DNA of 34,800 bases from Staphylococcus americanisciuri (lineage in GTDB: Bacteria > Bacillota > Bacilli > Staphylococcales > Staphylococcaceae), in contig NZ_JANUXY010000014.1 of assembly GCF_024814435.1 (NCBI RefSeq), forward strand, positions 1 through 34,800, written 5' to 3'. The translations under genes and the position numbers were made by a program. Positions within the stretch are counted from its first letter, which is position 1. Every line of letters begins with the position of its first letter. The notes under the pieces were generated by a model. That model saw only the letters and a program-made list of their open reading frames with translations. It had not been told where the DNA came from and made no database searches. This document shows, piece by piece, positions 7,987 to 15,033 of the stretch.

Positions 7987-9039
7987 TCAATCCGCTTCCT
8001 GCAGTGCATCATAAATTTTAGACATCGGTACAGGAAATGTATAAGCTTCCTTCTCAGCCACTGGTATCCACCGTCGATTCTTACCAAACGCTCTTGACGC
8101 CTGACCTTGGGATTTACATTTAGCACGAAACACTTGGATATTCCATGTCATATGTGTGAACTGGTGTTTTAAACTGAAAGATGGTGTTTCTGCAATAATT
8201 AAATCTTCTCCCAATTCTTGTACCAATGTTTCTCGAGACGTATCAGCCGGAAATGTTGGAAATTCCCACATACCTTTTAGCAAGCTTGCTGTGCGTTGTT
8301 CAATCAACATCTCCCCTCTATCATTCTCGATATAATAAGTGTATAAGTAATGGTGCGTTTTTTTCAGCTTCTTCGTCTTAACAGGTCTTTCTAGTACCGT
8401 TCCTTTCTCAAAAGCTTCACAATTTGCTTGAACTGGACAAAATAAGCACAGAGGCGATGTAGGCGTGCAGATGAGTGCCCCTAATTCCATCATTGCTTGA
8501 TTAAATGTTCCAGACGATTCCTGAACATAGGGTTCCAATGCGATTTCGTAAGCTTTTCGCGTCTTTTGAAGTGCCGTATCTTGCGTATCATCATTCAGTC
8601 GTGACCATACGCGAAAAACATTGCCATCAACAGTTGCAAGTGGCAAGTTGAATGCAATACTCATCACAGCCGCCTGTGTATATGGCCCCACACCTTTTAA
8701 CGCTAGAAAGTCTTGTGGATTACGTGGGACTTCTCCATGATATTGGGCAACAACTTCTTTTGCTGCTGTATGGAAATTGCGTGCCCGACTGTAATAACCT
8801 AGACCCTCCCATAATTTGAGCACTAGCGCTTCATCCGCATTGGCTAAGTCTTCTATGGTTGGAAATTGCTGTATAAAACGCTGATAATAACTGCGCACAG
8901 TGTCAACTTGTGTCTGTTGCAACATGACTTCGCTTACCCAAATATAATATGGATTCGTCGTCTCACGCCAAGGCATCTGACGTTGATTCGTTTCAAACCA
9001 AGACACCAGTGATGTCTTAAATGTCTCCTCTAAATACAT
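7987..9039 (-). CDS. mutY: A/G-specific adenine glycosylase MutY
   Basis: Base-excision repair enzyme that removes adenine mispaired with 8-oxoguanine. The 350 residues have an N-terminal helix-hairpin-helix catalytic domain, with general acid E37 (VSEVMLQQTQVD), the HhH LKGVGPYTQAAV (114-125) and catalytic D138 (ATVDGNVFR). The 4Fe-4S cluster ligands are C191, C198, C201 and C207. The C-terminal Nudix-like domain (about 225-350) reads 8-oxoG. Active-site numbering coincides with E. coli E37/D138. AAGGAG lies a few nt before the ATG. It is transcribed leftward, divergently from yfhP. No clear terminator separates it from the DUF402 gene, so some read-through is likely. Confidence 0.97.
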   Translation of the reverse strand: MYLEETFKTSLVSWFETNQRQMPWRETTNPYYIWVSEVMLQQTQVDTVRSYYQRFIQQFPTIEDLANADEALVLKLWEGLGYYSRARNFHTAAKEVVAQYHGEVPRNPQDFLALKGVGPYTQAAVMSIAFNLPLATVDGNVFRVWSRLNDDTQDTALQKTRKAYEIALEPYVQESSGTFNQAMMELGALICTPTSPLCLFCPVQANCEAFEKGTVLERPVKTKKLKKTHHYLYTYYIENDRGEMLIEQRTASLLKGMWEFPTFPADTSRETLVQELGEDLIIAETPSFSLKHQFTHMTWNIQVFRAKCKSQGQASRAFGKNRRWIPVAEKEAYTFPVPMSKIYDALQEAD

Positions 9040-9147
9040 AAAGTTCTCCTTTTCTATTGGTTGAATGTTTTACCACTATGCTAAATTTCTTTTGTTATAA
9101 TCAGGAATTCGTTAATTAATCGTTAGCAGCATACTAATGTTAAATAG

Positions 9148-9176
9148 TTCAGTTCACACGCATTATCCCTTATAAT
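9148..9176 (+). promoter_or_regulatory. Putative yfhP promoter
   Basis: A perfect TATAAT (9171-9176) with a weak -35 TTCAGT (9148-9153) at 17 nt, 34 nt before the ATG. Another TATAAT (9096-9101) preceded by TGT lies further upstream and could be an extended -10 promoter. Confidence 0.5.
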
Positions 9177-9209
9177 TAAACATAAGAATGATTGAAATGA
9201 GTGAGATTA

Positions 9210-10187
9210 ATGGATACAGCGACACATATTGCAATGGGTATCAGTTTAACAGCACTTGCTACAACTGACCCAACGCTTTCAAATCACTTTGCTGTGACAG
9301 CTAGCGTTATCATTGCAGGTTCTTTAATTCCCGATATAGATACTGTACTAAAAATTAAAAATAACGCAACCTATATTACCCATCATAGGGGAATTACCCA
9401 TTCTATTCCTTTCACCCTGTTATGGCCATTGCTAATTACATTTTTAGCGTATATTTTTATATCGGGCATTCCACCACTACACATATGGCTTTGGGCACAA
9501 CTCGCCGTAGCACTTCATGTCTTTGTGGATATTTTCAACTCATACGGCACACAAGCTTTACGTCCATTCTCGAACAAATGGATTCAGTTAAGCGTTATCA
9601 ACACATTTGATCCTATCATCTTTGCTATTTTATTAGTGGCAATTACAATATGGTCATTTGGCATCCACCCATACATCGTGTTCGGTCCTGTACTCGTCAT
9701 ATTTGTCGGTTATTATGTTTTGCGCTTCAAAATGCGGAGCTGGCTAAAAAATCAAGCACTTAAGCAAGTCCAGCACCTCGGTCAACCAACGAAAGTATTT
9801 ATTGCACCAACCATTCGTTTCATGCAATGGCGTATTGCGATTCAAACTGAGCAACATGATTACGTTGGACGCAGTTTCGGGCGTAACATCGTTTTTAGTG
9901 ACAAAGTCAAACGACAAACACTTCCAGATATTAGTATTATGAAACCTGTTAGAAATGACCCAAATATTCGGGCATTCTTGAACTTTTCATCAATCTATCG
10001 TTGGCATTTCGAACATATTGATGATGAAACGACAGAACTACGATTGATTGATTTACGTTACTTGAAAAACGGACATTATCAATTCGTAGCGATTGCACAT
10101 TTGGACAGTGATATGTCTGTACGTCACTCATATATCGGTTGGGTATTTAGTGAAGACAAATTGATGAAAAAACTGTATGCACATTAA
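9210..10187 (+). CDS. yfhP: Membrane-bound metal-dependent hydrolase, YfhP (DUF457) family
   Basis: Integral membrane protein of the YdjM/YfhP group, predicted to bind metal and hydrolyse an unknown substrate. The annotated protein is 325 residues from the ATG at 9210, whose sequence MDTATHIAMG is the normal family start. An in-frame GTG at 9201 would add three residues, but it lacks a ribosome site. Metal-ligand-type motifs are H6 (ATHIAMG), the acidic motif LIPDIDTVL (near 40-48) and HHRGITHS (near 58-65). Four to five membrane segments span about 20-180; the rest is a soluble C-terminal domain. It is a single-gene unit, divergent from mutY and ended by a strong terminator. B. subtilis YfhP lies near its recX (yfhG) and yfhH, as here. 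Confidence 0.85.
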   Translation: MDTATHIAMGISLTALATTDPTLSNHFAVTASVIIAGSLIPDIDTVLKIKNNATYITHHRGITHSIPFTLLWPLLITFLAYIFISGIPPLHIWLWAQLAVALHVFVDIFNSYGTQALRPFSNKWIQLSVINTFDPIIFAILLVAITIWSFGIHPYIVFGPVLVIFVGYYVLRFKMRSWLKNQALKQVQHLGQPTKVFIAPTIRFMQWRIAIQTEQHDYVGRSFGRNIVFSDKVKRQTLPDISIMKPVRNDPNIRAFLNFSSIYRWHFEHIDDETTELRLIDLRYLKNGHYQFVAIAHLDSDMSVRHSYIGWVFSEDKLMKKLYAH

Positions 10188-10190
10188 CAA

Positions 10191-10239
10191 ACATCCCGGC
10201 AGCCTCCAGTATCGTTGGAAGCGCTCGGGATGTTTTTTC
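10191..10239 (+). terminator. yfhP terminator
   Basis: ACATCCCG (10191-10198) pairs with CGGGATGT (10226-10233), with further pairing inside, followed by TTTTTT. It lies directly after the yfhP stop. Confidence 0.93.
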
Positions 10240-10293
10240 TGTTATAGCGTTATTGTATTTTGAAATGCTGCTATAGTTCATACATTAAAAAGG

Positions 10294-11115
10294 TTACTTG
10301 ATTTGTTCATCGGGCGTCTCTATTGTATCTTCCTCTGTATTAATTGGCTTCGTATGTTCATTGGGTCTTAGCTGCGTTACATAATCCCTTAAAGCAAAGC
10401 TAAACACAATCATCAAGCCCATAAAACATAAAAAGTATAAATGATAACCTAAATGATTTAATGCATCATGCCCCACTATAACCGATTGTTGCATACCATT
10501 CACTAAATAATAAAATGGATTGAGCATCAACAAATGTGTAACAATACCTGGTGTATCGCTTGGCGTGTATAGAACAGGTACTAACAACAATAACAAAGCC
10601 GATACAATATAAAACAAACGATTCAACTTAGGATAAATCATATAGATGACGCCCAATAAAAATGACAGTGTGATAATAAAAAACATACTCATCAAACTGT
10701 AAAATCCTACACCTAACCATGTTGTTTCAGTGTTAATCGATTTTAAGATAATCATCACAATCATCAGTACAAATAATACTAGACCATATAACACACCTGA
10801 CAACAACACATGTAAGAATGGACTACTATTAAAATGACGTGTTACGTAATAGTCTCGTGGAAAAAAACGATAATTATTATAAATCGCAATCCAAATAACC
10901 GCAAAAGTCACTACACCTGTTAAGCGATAATGTATAGAAACTTGTACGACATCAATTGTGCCTGTTAACTTGAAAAACAGTGATGTCACCAGCATGAATA
11001 ACGTGCTGACAAGCAATGTTAATAATACCCAACGTCTATGCATTTTAACGCGATACCATGCATAGTGAAAAAATCGAGGTATTTCATGAAAAAATCGAAT
11101 AAAGCTCTCTATCAC
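10294..11115 (-). CDS. ABC-2 type permease, TagG/TarG-like
   Basis: Integral membrane subunit of an ABC exporter, resembling the wall teichoic acid permease TagG/TarG. The 273 residues contain about six hydrophobic segments (roughly 28-48, 64-82, 103-125, 135-158, 165-182, 220-240). The stretch LNPFYYLVNGMQQSVIVGH (near 199-217) matches the family motif NPxYYlv-g-r near the last helices. The tail (about 248-273) is hydrophilic and acidic. The start is GTG with AGGTGAG about 6 nt upstream; the nearby ATG is out of frame. It follows the ATPase-like gene by 14 nt and ends the recX-yfhH-ATPase-permease operon. It is distinct from canonical TarG, which is expected elsewhere; its substrate is unknown. 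Confidence 0.82.
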   Translation of the reverse strand: MIESFIRFFHEIPRFFHYAWYRVKMHRRWVLLTLLVSTLFMLVTSLFFKLTGTIDVVQVSIHYRLTGVVTFAVIWIAIYNNYRFFPRDYYVTRHFNSSPFLHVLLSGVLYGLVLFVLMIVMIILKSINTETTWLGVGFYSLMSMFFIITLSFLLGVIYMIYPKLNRLFYIVSALLLLLVPVLYTPSDTPGIVTHLLMLNPFYYLVNGMQQSVIVGHDALNHLGYHLYFLCFMGLMIVFSFALRDYVTQLRPNEHTKPINTEEDTIETPDEQIK

Positions 11116-11129
11116 TCATGCTCACCTAC

Positions 11130-12659
11130 CTACAATTCTATAAAAATCCATTGATGTGCTTTAAAATCAGCAATATAGTAACCTGCCTCTGTCTTCGCTA
11201 CCCAATAATCATCACCAATGTTAAATTTGTCTTTCAACTCATCTTCTTTTACGATTGGAAATTGATAGCCAATCAACTTATTTTGATCATCAAATAACAT
11301 CGCAATCGGTTGTTCCAAGATTGGTTCGACATAACGATTCTTCTGTTGTGGTACCAGCGTCTCATTGACTGTTTGATGTGTTTTGTGTAATTCTCCGTTA
11401 AAATAATCAACATAATTAATATAATTTTGTTTCATATATGGCGCTAATGTGTCTCGGTCAACTTGATTATAAAGTGCTGCTGGATTAAAATAAAAGACTT
11501 TTTCTTTCGGGATACTATACGTTTTATCATTCAATGTAATGCGATATTTACGTTTATTTTCTCCCGTTATGGTCGCTATTGTATGGTATGGAACTTGAAC
11601 CTCTTTACCATTATGTCCGGCAGGCGTTAATGTTGCTTTGCGCACAGTGACAATGCCATACGCTAACTTTTCAACATAACGATCTTCTGTTTGCTCTGTT
11701 AGGGTGTTTTGTGCGGTGAGATGAGATGTATCCAACTTACCTAAATCATTAAATATAAGCAGCCCAGACAATACCATCCCTACTAAAAAAATCCCTGTCC
11801 AAGTCCAGATACGCGAAAGAAAAACCGGTGGCTTCGCATGATGATAACGCTCTATCCGCTTAAAATTATATGTCAACTCTGGCATTCTTGAACGATTGCG
11901 TTTCCAATCTTCATCAAAATGTGCGAGTACCTCTTCGGATTTTATGCTTTTTCTATCTCGTTCATGCCGTTCAAATACTGGTATCACTTGCTTGACAACG
12001 CCTTCCATGCGCAGTTGCCCATGCGACATCCATACGATATAGTTACTGACTGCTTTTATTTTAGCGATATCGTTATCTATGGCAATCCATGTCAATCCTC
12101 GGTCAATATATTCTCTCATCATAGTTTGTGCTTTATCAAAAAAACCTTGATCTAAGTAAGATAGTATGTGGCTAAGGATTACAACCTCTACATTAGAAGC
12201 GCGCGCTAAACTGAACATCAATTGTGCATATTGTTTATTTGTTAAATCTCGAACTAGATGATGTTTATAATCTGCTAAGTGTGCATATTTTATCACTTGT
12301 ATAGCTTTATGCTCAGGTGCTTTCTCTTCATATAACTGAATCACATCATTAACGTAATCGATGACCGCAACTTGTTCTACTGTTTTTTGATTCATATTGG
12401 CATAAAACATCGATGCTTTGCGCACAACACGTCCTTTATCGGGCAACACAGTACCAGCCAGTATTTCGCCGACTAATGATTTGGAGGAAGCAGGTTCACC
12501 AATAATGCCAAGTGCTTCTCCTTGATAGATATACAATGAGATATTATTCAACTCTATATCTTCAGGTTGATAACTAAAGGGTTTCAGCACATTTTGTTTT
12601 TTTTGATTACGATAATAGTGTGTAACATTGATCATCTTCAACACAATTGCATTACTCAT
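11130..12659 (-). CDS. TagH-like ABC subunit with degenerate ATPase motifs and extracytoplasmic domain
   Basis: The 509-residue protein has TagH/TarH architecture: an N-terminal ATPase-like domain (1-240), a linker, one membrane span (about 284-304) and an outside domain of about 200 residues. Similarity to TagH is visible at DQGFFDKAQTMMREYIDRG and VWMSHGQLRM. The catalytic motifs are damaged: Walker A is GEPASSKS (54-61), without the glycine before the lysine; the signature position reads LTNKQ (139-143) instead of SSGM/LSGGQ; Walker B ends VVILSH (159-164), without Asp-Glu; the H-loop histidine is replaced (AIDND, 193-197). The frame is intact and long, so this is not an obvious pseudogene. 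The gene lies 15 nt after yfhH and 14 nt before the permease. I infer a pair whose ATPase is inactive or takes energy from a partner, or a complex with a structural or regulatory role. Confidence 0.8.
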   Translation of the reverse strand: MSNAIVLKMINVTHYYRNQKKQNVLKPFSYQPEDIELNNISLYIYQGEALGIIGEPASSKSLVGEILAGTVLPDKGRVVRKASMFYANMNQKTVEQVAVIDYVNDVIQLYEEKAPEHKAIQVIKYAHLADYKHHLVRDLTNKQYAQLMFSLARASNVEVVILSHILSYLDQGFFDKAQTMMREYIDRGLTWIAIDNDIAKIKAVSNYIVWMSHGQLRMEGVVKQVIPVFERHERDRKSIKSEEVLAHFDEDWKRNRSRMPELTYNFKRIERYHHAKPPVFLSRIWTWTGIFLVGMVLSGLLIFNDLGKLDTSHLTAQNTLTEQTEDRYVEKLAYGIVTVRKATLTPAGHNGKEVQVPYHTIATITGENKRKYRITLNDKTYSIPKEKVFYFNPAALYNQVDRDTLAPYMKQNYINYVDYFNGELHKTHQTVNETLVPQQKNRYVEPILEQPIAMLFDDQNKLIGYQFPIVKEDELKDKFNIGDDYWVAKTEAGYYIADFKAHQWIFIEL

Positions 12660-12674
12660 CTGCGTATACCCCTT

Positions 12675-12989
12675 CTATAGTTTTAATAATGAGAGCGGCA
12701 AGCCTTCTTCATATCGTACACTATTAATGCGGTATCCCCATGCAAAGACACCTTTCAAACGCTCTACTTTAAAGTGATCTTCAGAACCGTCTTGCAACGG
12801 ATAAATTTTGCCAATTTCAACGTTCTTAGGGTCTATCAAATAACTTTCTGCAATGACAACTTTATTTTGATAGACATCATATTCATTCATAATACCATTC
12901 ATTTCAGCTTTGCGCATTTTTTCTTTATACGTCTGTATTTCATGAAAAATTTCTTGACGATTCATATCACTTAATCGTTTGTTATTCAT
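12675..12989 (-). CDS. yfhH: YfhH family protein (DUF1811)
   Basis: Small cytoplasmic protein of unknown function, conserved in Bacillales next to recX. From the ATG at 12989 it has 104 residues, beginning MNNKRLSDMNRQEIF. An N-terminal helical region (KYKEKMRKAEMNGIMNEYDV-like, about 20-45) precedes a small beta-rich C-terminal part (GKIYPL, FKVERLKGVFAWGYRIN) resembling a short SH3-like fold. A GTG at 13001 would add four residues, but homologues begin at the ATG; AGAGAG lies about 12 nt upstream of it. The 5' end overlaps recX by 8 bp, indicating translational coupling. The ABC-like gene starts 15 nt after the stop. Confidence 0.85.
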   Translation of the reverse strand: MNNKRLSDMNRQEIFHEIQTYKEKMRKAEMNGIMNEYDVYQNKVVIAESYLIDPKNVEIGKIYPLQDGSEDHFKVERLKGVFAWGYRINSVRYEEGLPLSLLKL

Positions 12990-13788
12990 CACTAATACCA
13001 CTCTCTCTTAATTTTCGTTGGACATCATCATATGTATACCCTTTTCTCATGAGCGCTTCTATTGTTTTTATCGTTAATTGACGCCCATCATAACGTTTCT
13101 GATATTTATTATAGAATTTCTCCAAATCACGTTGCAATAAATTATCAATGATTTCAGGATCTTGTTCAAAATCTAATGCTTCAACTACTTTTTGAATTGT
13201 CTCTAATTGATAACCTTTTTGTCTGAGTGATTGCTGAACCTGTTGTCGTACTTTTGCAGCAGGCCCTTTTTTCTGTTTCATCACTTTGTTAGCAACTTGA
13301 TAAATTTGCTCAAAAGGCTGCTCTTCTACAAACTGAGCTACACCCGTTTCAATAAGCGGTTGTTCTATTCCTGCTTTGTAGAGTTTTTGGCGAAAGACTT
13401 CCGGACCTTTATCTGTCGTTCGTAATATCGTATTTTTTAAGCTTTCCATATAATCTTTATGATCAATGAAACCCAATCGGTCACAATATGCAAGTGCTTG
13501 TGCAATCACCTGCTCAGAGTAATCTTTATCTGTTAAGTGAGTCGCAATCTCATAGCGTGTTCGTTTGCGGTGTGACAAATATTGAATTGCATGATTGATC
13601 GCTCGTTGTTGATGTTCACGTTCTAATATACGTACTAATTGGTCACTATCGACCCTATCTCCTTTTTTCAAACGGCATGCCACTAGTGTATCCATTGAAA
13701 TGCCCGCCTTAAATTCACCATCTATATACAAGTTAAAGCGTTCTGGGTCTTTTTTCTGTACCTCAATCTTTGTAATAACCGCCATCAC
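12982..13788 (-). CDS. recX: RecX family regulatory protein
   Basis: Cytoplasmic modulator of RecA that caps or destabilises RecA filaments. The 268 residues, close to the length in S. aureus and B. subtilis, consist of repeated three-helix RecX units; typical stretches are ALNYLSHRKRTRYEIATHL-like sequence (residues 66-85) and YCDRLGFIDHKDYMES (near 101-116). The frame can start at GTG 13788 or ATG 13785; AGGAGG at 13803-13798 is 9 nt from the GTG and 12 from the ATG, so the GTG is used here, though homologues suggest MAVITKIEVQ. It is the first gene of the operon with yfhH and the TagGH-like pair and overlaps yfhH by 8 bp. No LexA-type box was seen upstream. Confidence 0.93.
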   Translation of the reverse strand: MMAVITKIEVQKKDPERFNLYIDGEFKAGISMDTLVACRLKKGDRVDSDQLVRILEREHQQRAINHAIQYLSHRKRTRYEIATHLTDKDYSEQVIAQALAYCDRLGFIDHKDYMESLKNTILRTTDKGPEVFRQKLYKAGIEQPLIETGVAQFVEEQPFEQIYQVANKVMKQKKGPAAKVRQQVQQSLRQKGYQLETIQKVVEALDFEQDPEIIDNLLQRDLEKFYNKYQKRYDGRQLTIKTIEALMRKGYTYDDVQRKLRESGISDE

Positions 13789-13828
13789 ATCATCTCGCCT
13801 CCTTTCTCTTACACTACTTATTTTCTTA

Positions 13829-13858
13829 ATTATAATTGAATTTGAAAAGCGTTGGAAA
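13829..13858 (-). promoter_or_regulatory. Putative recX operon promoter
   Basis: Minus strand TTTCCA (13858-13853), an 18-nt spacer and TATAAT (13834-13829), about 40 nt before the recX start. The -35 is weak. Confidence 0.55.
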
Positions 13859-13889
13859 CAACTGACTCACTTCTTTGAGAATAGAGCGG

Positions 13890-14022
13890 AAATGTCATTG
13901 CCCTGTTCCACCTGATAAAGCTGAGCAGAAGTAAAAAAGCTAAGAAAAACAGATTTTACGCCAGTCAGCTACCGACTTTTACAATATTTTTCTCACTTTG
14001 GATAATGTTTTCCATTAATATC
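13890..14022 (-). repeat. Dispersed intergenic hairpin repeat, copy 1
   Basis: Read on the minus strand, this gap sequence matches 33597-33735 over about 130 bases with scattered differences. Shared blocks include TCCAAAGTGA, TTGTAAAAGTC, GTAGCTGACTGGC and GGTGGAACA. The core hairpin AGTCGG-TAG-CTGACT keeps pairing through a G-U wobble where the other copy has AGTCAG. It fills most of the 278-bp recX/sgtB gap, contains no reading frame and resembles the short intergenic repeats scattered in staphylococcal genomes. Confidence 0.8.
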
Positions 14023-14025
14023 ATC

Positions 14026-14061
14026 AAAAAGATATCCCACCAATCAAATTGTGTGGGATTA
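14026..14061 (-). terminator. sgtB terminator
   Basis: ATCCCAC (14034-14040) pairs with GTGGGAT (14052-14058); on the minus strand a run of five T follows (14030-14026). It lies directly past the sgtB stop and abuts repeat copy 1. Confidence 0.8.
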
Positions 14062-14066
14062 TCTCA

Positions 14067-14870
14067 CTAAGCACCTAACTGCTGTAGTGCTTCTGTATAT
14101 TGTTCCTCTGTGATATAGCCTTGTTGCTTCATTTTTTCCAACGTCATCTTAGTTCTATTGATAAAAGAGGCCGACATATCATTCACATTATAAACAGAAG
14201 GCGCATTGATCTTACTTGCTAAAATGGCACTTTGTAACACTGTAATTTGCGGAAGATTCGTATTATTGACATCTGTCGTCGTGCCAAAATAATAATTTGC
14301 AGCAGATTCAATTGTATAGCTATTGTCACCAAAATAAATGTTATTCAAATAATAGCTTAATATTTGATCTTTAGTGTATGCATCTTCCACACGCCATGCG
14401 ACAAACATCTCTTTTAACTTACGCATAATCGTCTGCTGCTGATCATAATAATAGTTCTTAACCAATTGCTGTGTGATAGTGCTGCCGCCTTGCTTGCGAT
14501 CAGGGTCTTTAATCGATGTAAAGATAGCTCGAATACTCCCTTTAACATCTATTCCATGATGTTTATAAAAGCGTCTGTCTTCTACTACAATGAATGCACC
14601 TTTTGTATAGCTCGTCATTGCATCTGCATCAACATACGTTGCCTTTTGTTCTATATGAGCTAAATCTGCAACATCTGCTCTTTGCGATAAGAAAAACATC
14701 AATCCCACAAATAAAATGGCGCATGCGATAATACCTATGAACATTGTACGAAAAATACGGCGTGGTCTTCTCTTTCTCGGTGGTGTGCCTACAGGTCGAT
14801 AGTATGTGTTATAGTGGGGTTCGTTGTGTACATCTCGCTGCCTTTCACGAATTCGGTCAGATCTTTTCAT
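14067..14870 (-). CDS. sgtB: Monofunctional peptidoglycan glycosyltransferase SgtB (Mgt)
   Basis: Membrane-anchored GT51 transglycosylase that polymerises lipid II into glycan strands, without a transpeptidase domain. The 267 residues comprise a basic cytoplasmic N terminus, one membrane anchor (about 41-61) and the catalytic domain. GT51 motifs are intact: FIVVEDRRFYKHHGID (93-108) with catalytic E97, GGSTITQQLVKN (128-139), and RKLKEM (150-155) with the second glutamate E154. Length matches S. aureus SgtB. It is a single gene with its own terminator. In S. aureus sgtB belongs to the VraSR regulon, and vraSR lies 10 kb away in this window. I see no certain VraR site, and the promoter hexamers are unclear. 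Confidence 0.95.
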   Translation of the reverse strand: MKRSDRIRERQRDVHNEPHYNTYYRPVGTPPRKRRPRRIFRTMFIGIIACAILFVGLMFFLSQRADVADLAHIEQKATYVDADAMTSYTKGAFIVVEDRRFYKHHGIDVKGSIRAIFTSIKDPDRKQGGSTITQQLVKNYYYDQQQTIMRKLKEMFVAWRVEDAYTKDQILSYYLNNIYFGDNSYTIESAANYYFGTTTDVNNTNLPQITVLQSAILASKINAPSVYNVNDMSASFINRTKMTLEKMKQQGYITEEQYTEALQQLGA

Positions 14871-14910
14871 AATAGGATGACCTACTTTCTCTAGTCTTAT
14901 TAATAAAAGT

Positions 14911-14940
14911 TTATCAAGTATCTGTCATTTAATCTATACT
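14911..14940 (+). promoter_or_regulatory. Putative sigma-A promoter of cidC
   Basis: TTATCA (14911-14916), an 18-nt spacer and TATACT (14935-14940). The leader to the chosen ATG at 15034 would be about 87 nt. Confidence 0.5.
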
Positions 14941-14970
14941 ATTTATGCAAAATCAGTCCCTAGAATGAGT

Positions 14971-14994
14971 GTTATATCACTTAAAAACGGGTAT
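14971..14994 (+). promoter_or_regulatory. Possible sigma-B promoter of cidC
   Basis: A perfect sigma-B -10, GGGTAT (14989-14994), stands 12 nt after GTTATA (14971-14976), a 4-of-6 match to GTTTAA. Transcription from it would start near 15002, after any upstream in-frame start, supporting the ATG at 15034. In S. aureus cidABC transcription is partly sigma-B dependent. The -35 is imperfect. Confidence 0.35.
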
Positions 14995-15033
14995 ACAGTA
15001 AACAGTCTTATTTTCAGAAAGGAAGTATGTCAT

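Noticed and set aside
14965..15033. N-terminal extension of cidC
   Set aside because: The ribosome site AAAGGAAG and the CidC start MAKVKAN place the start at 15034; a possible promoter lies within the extension.
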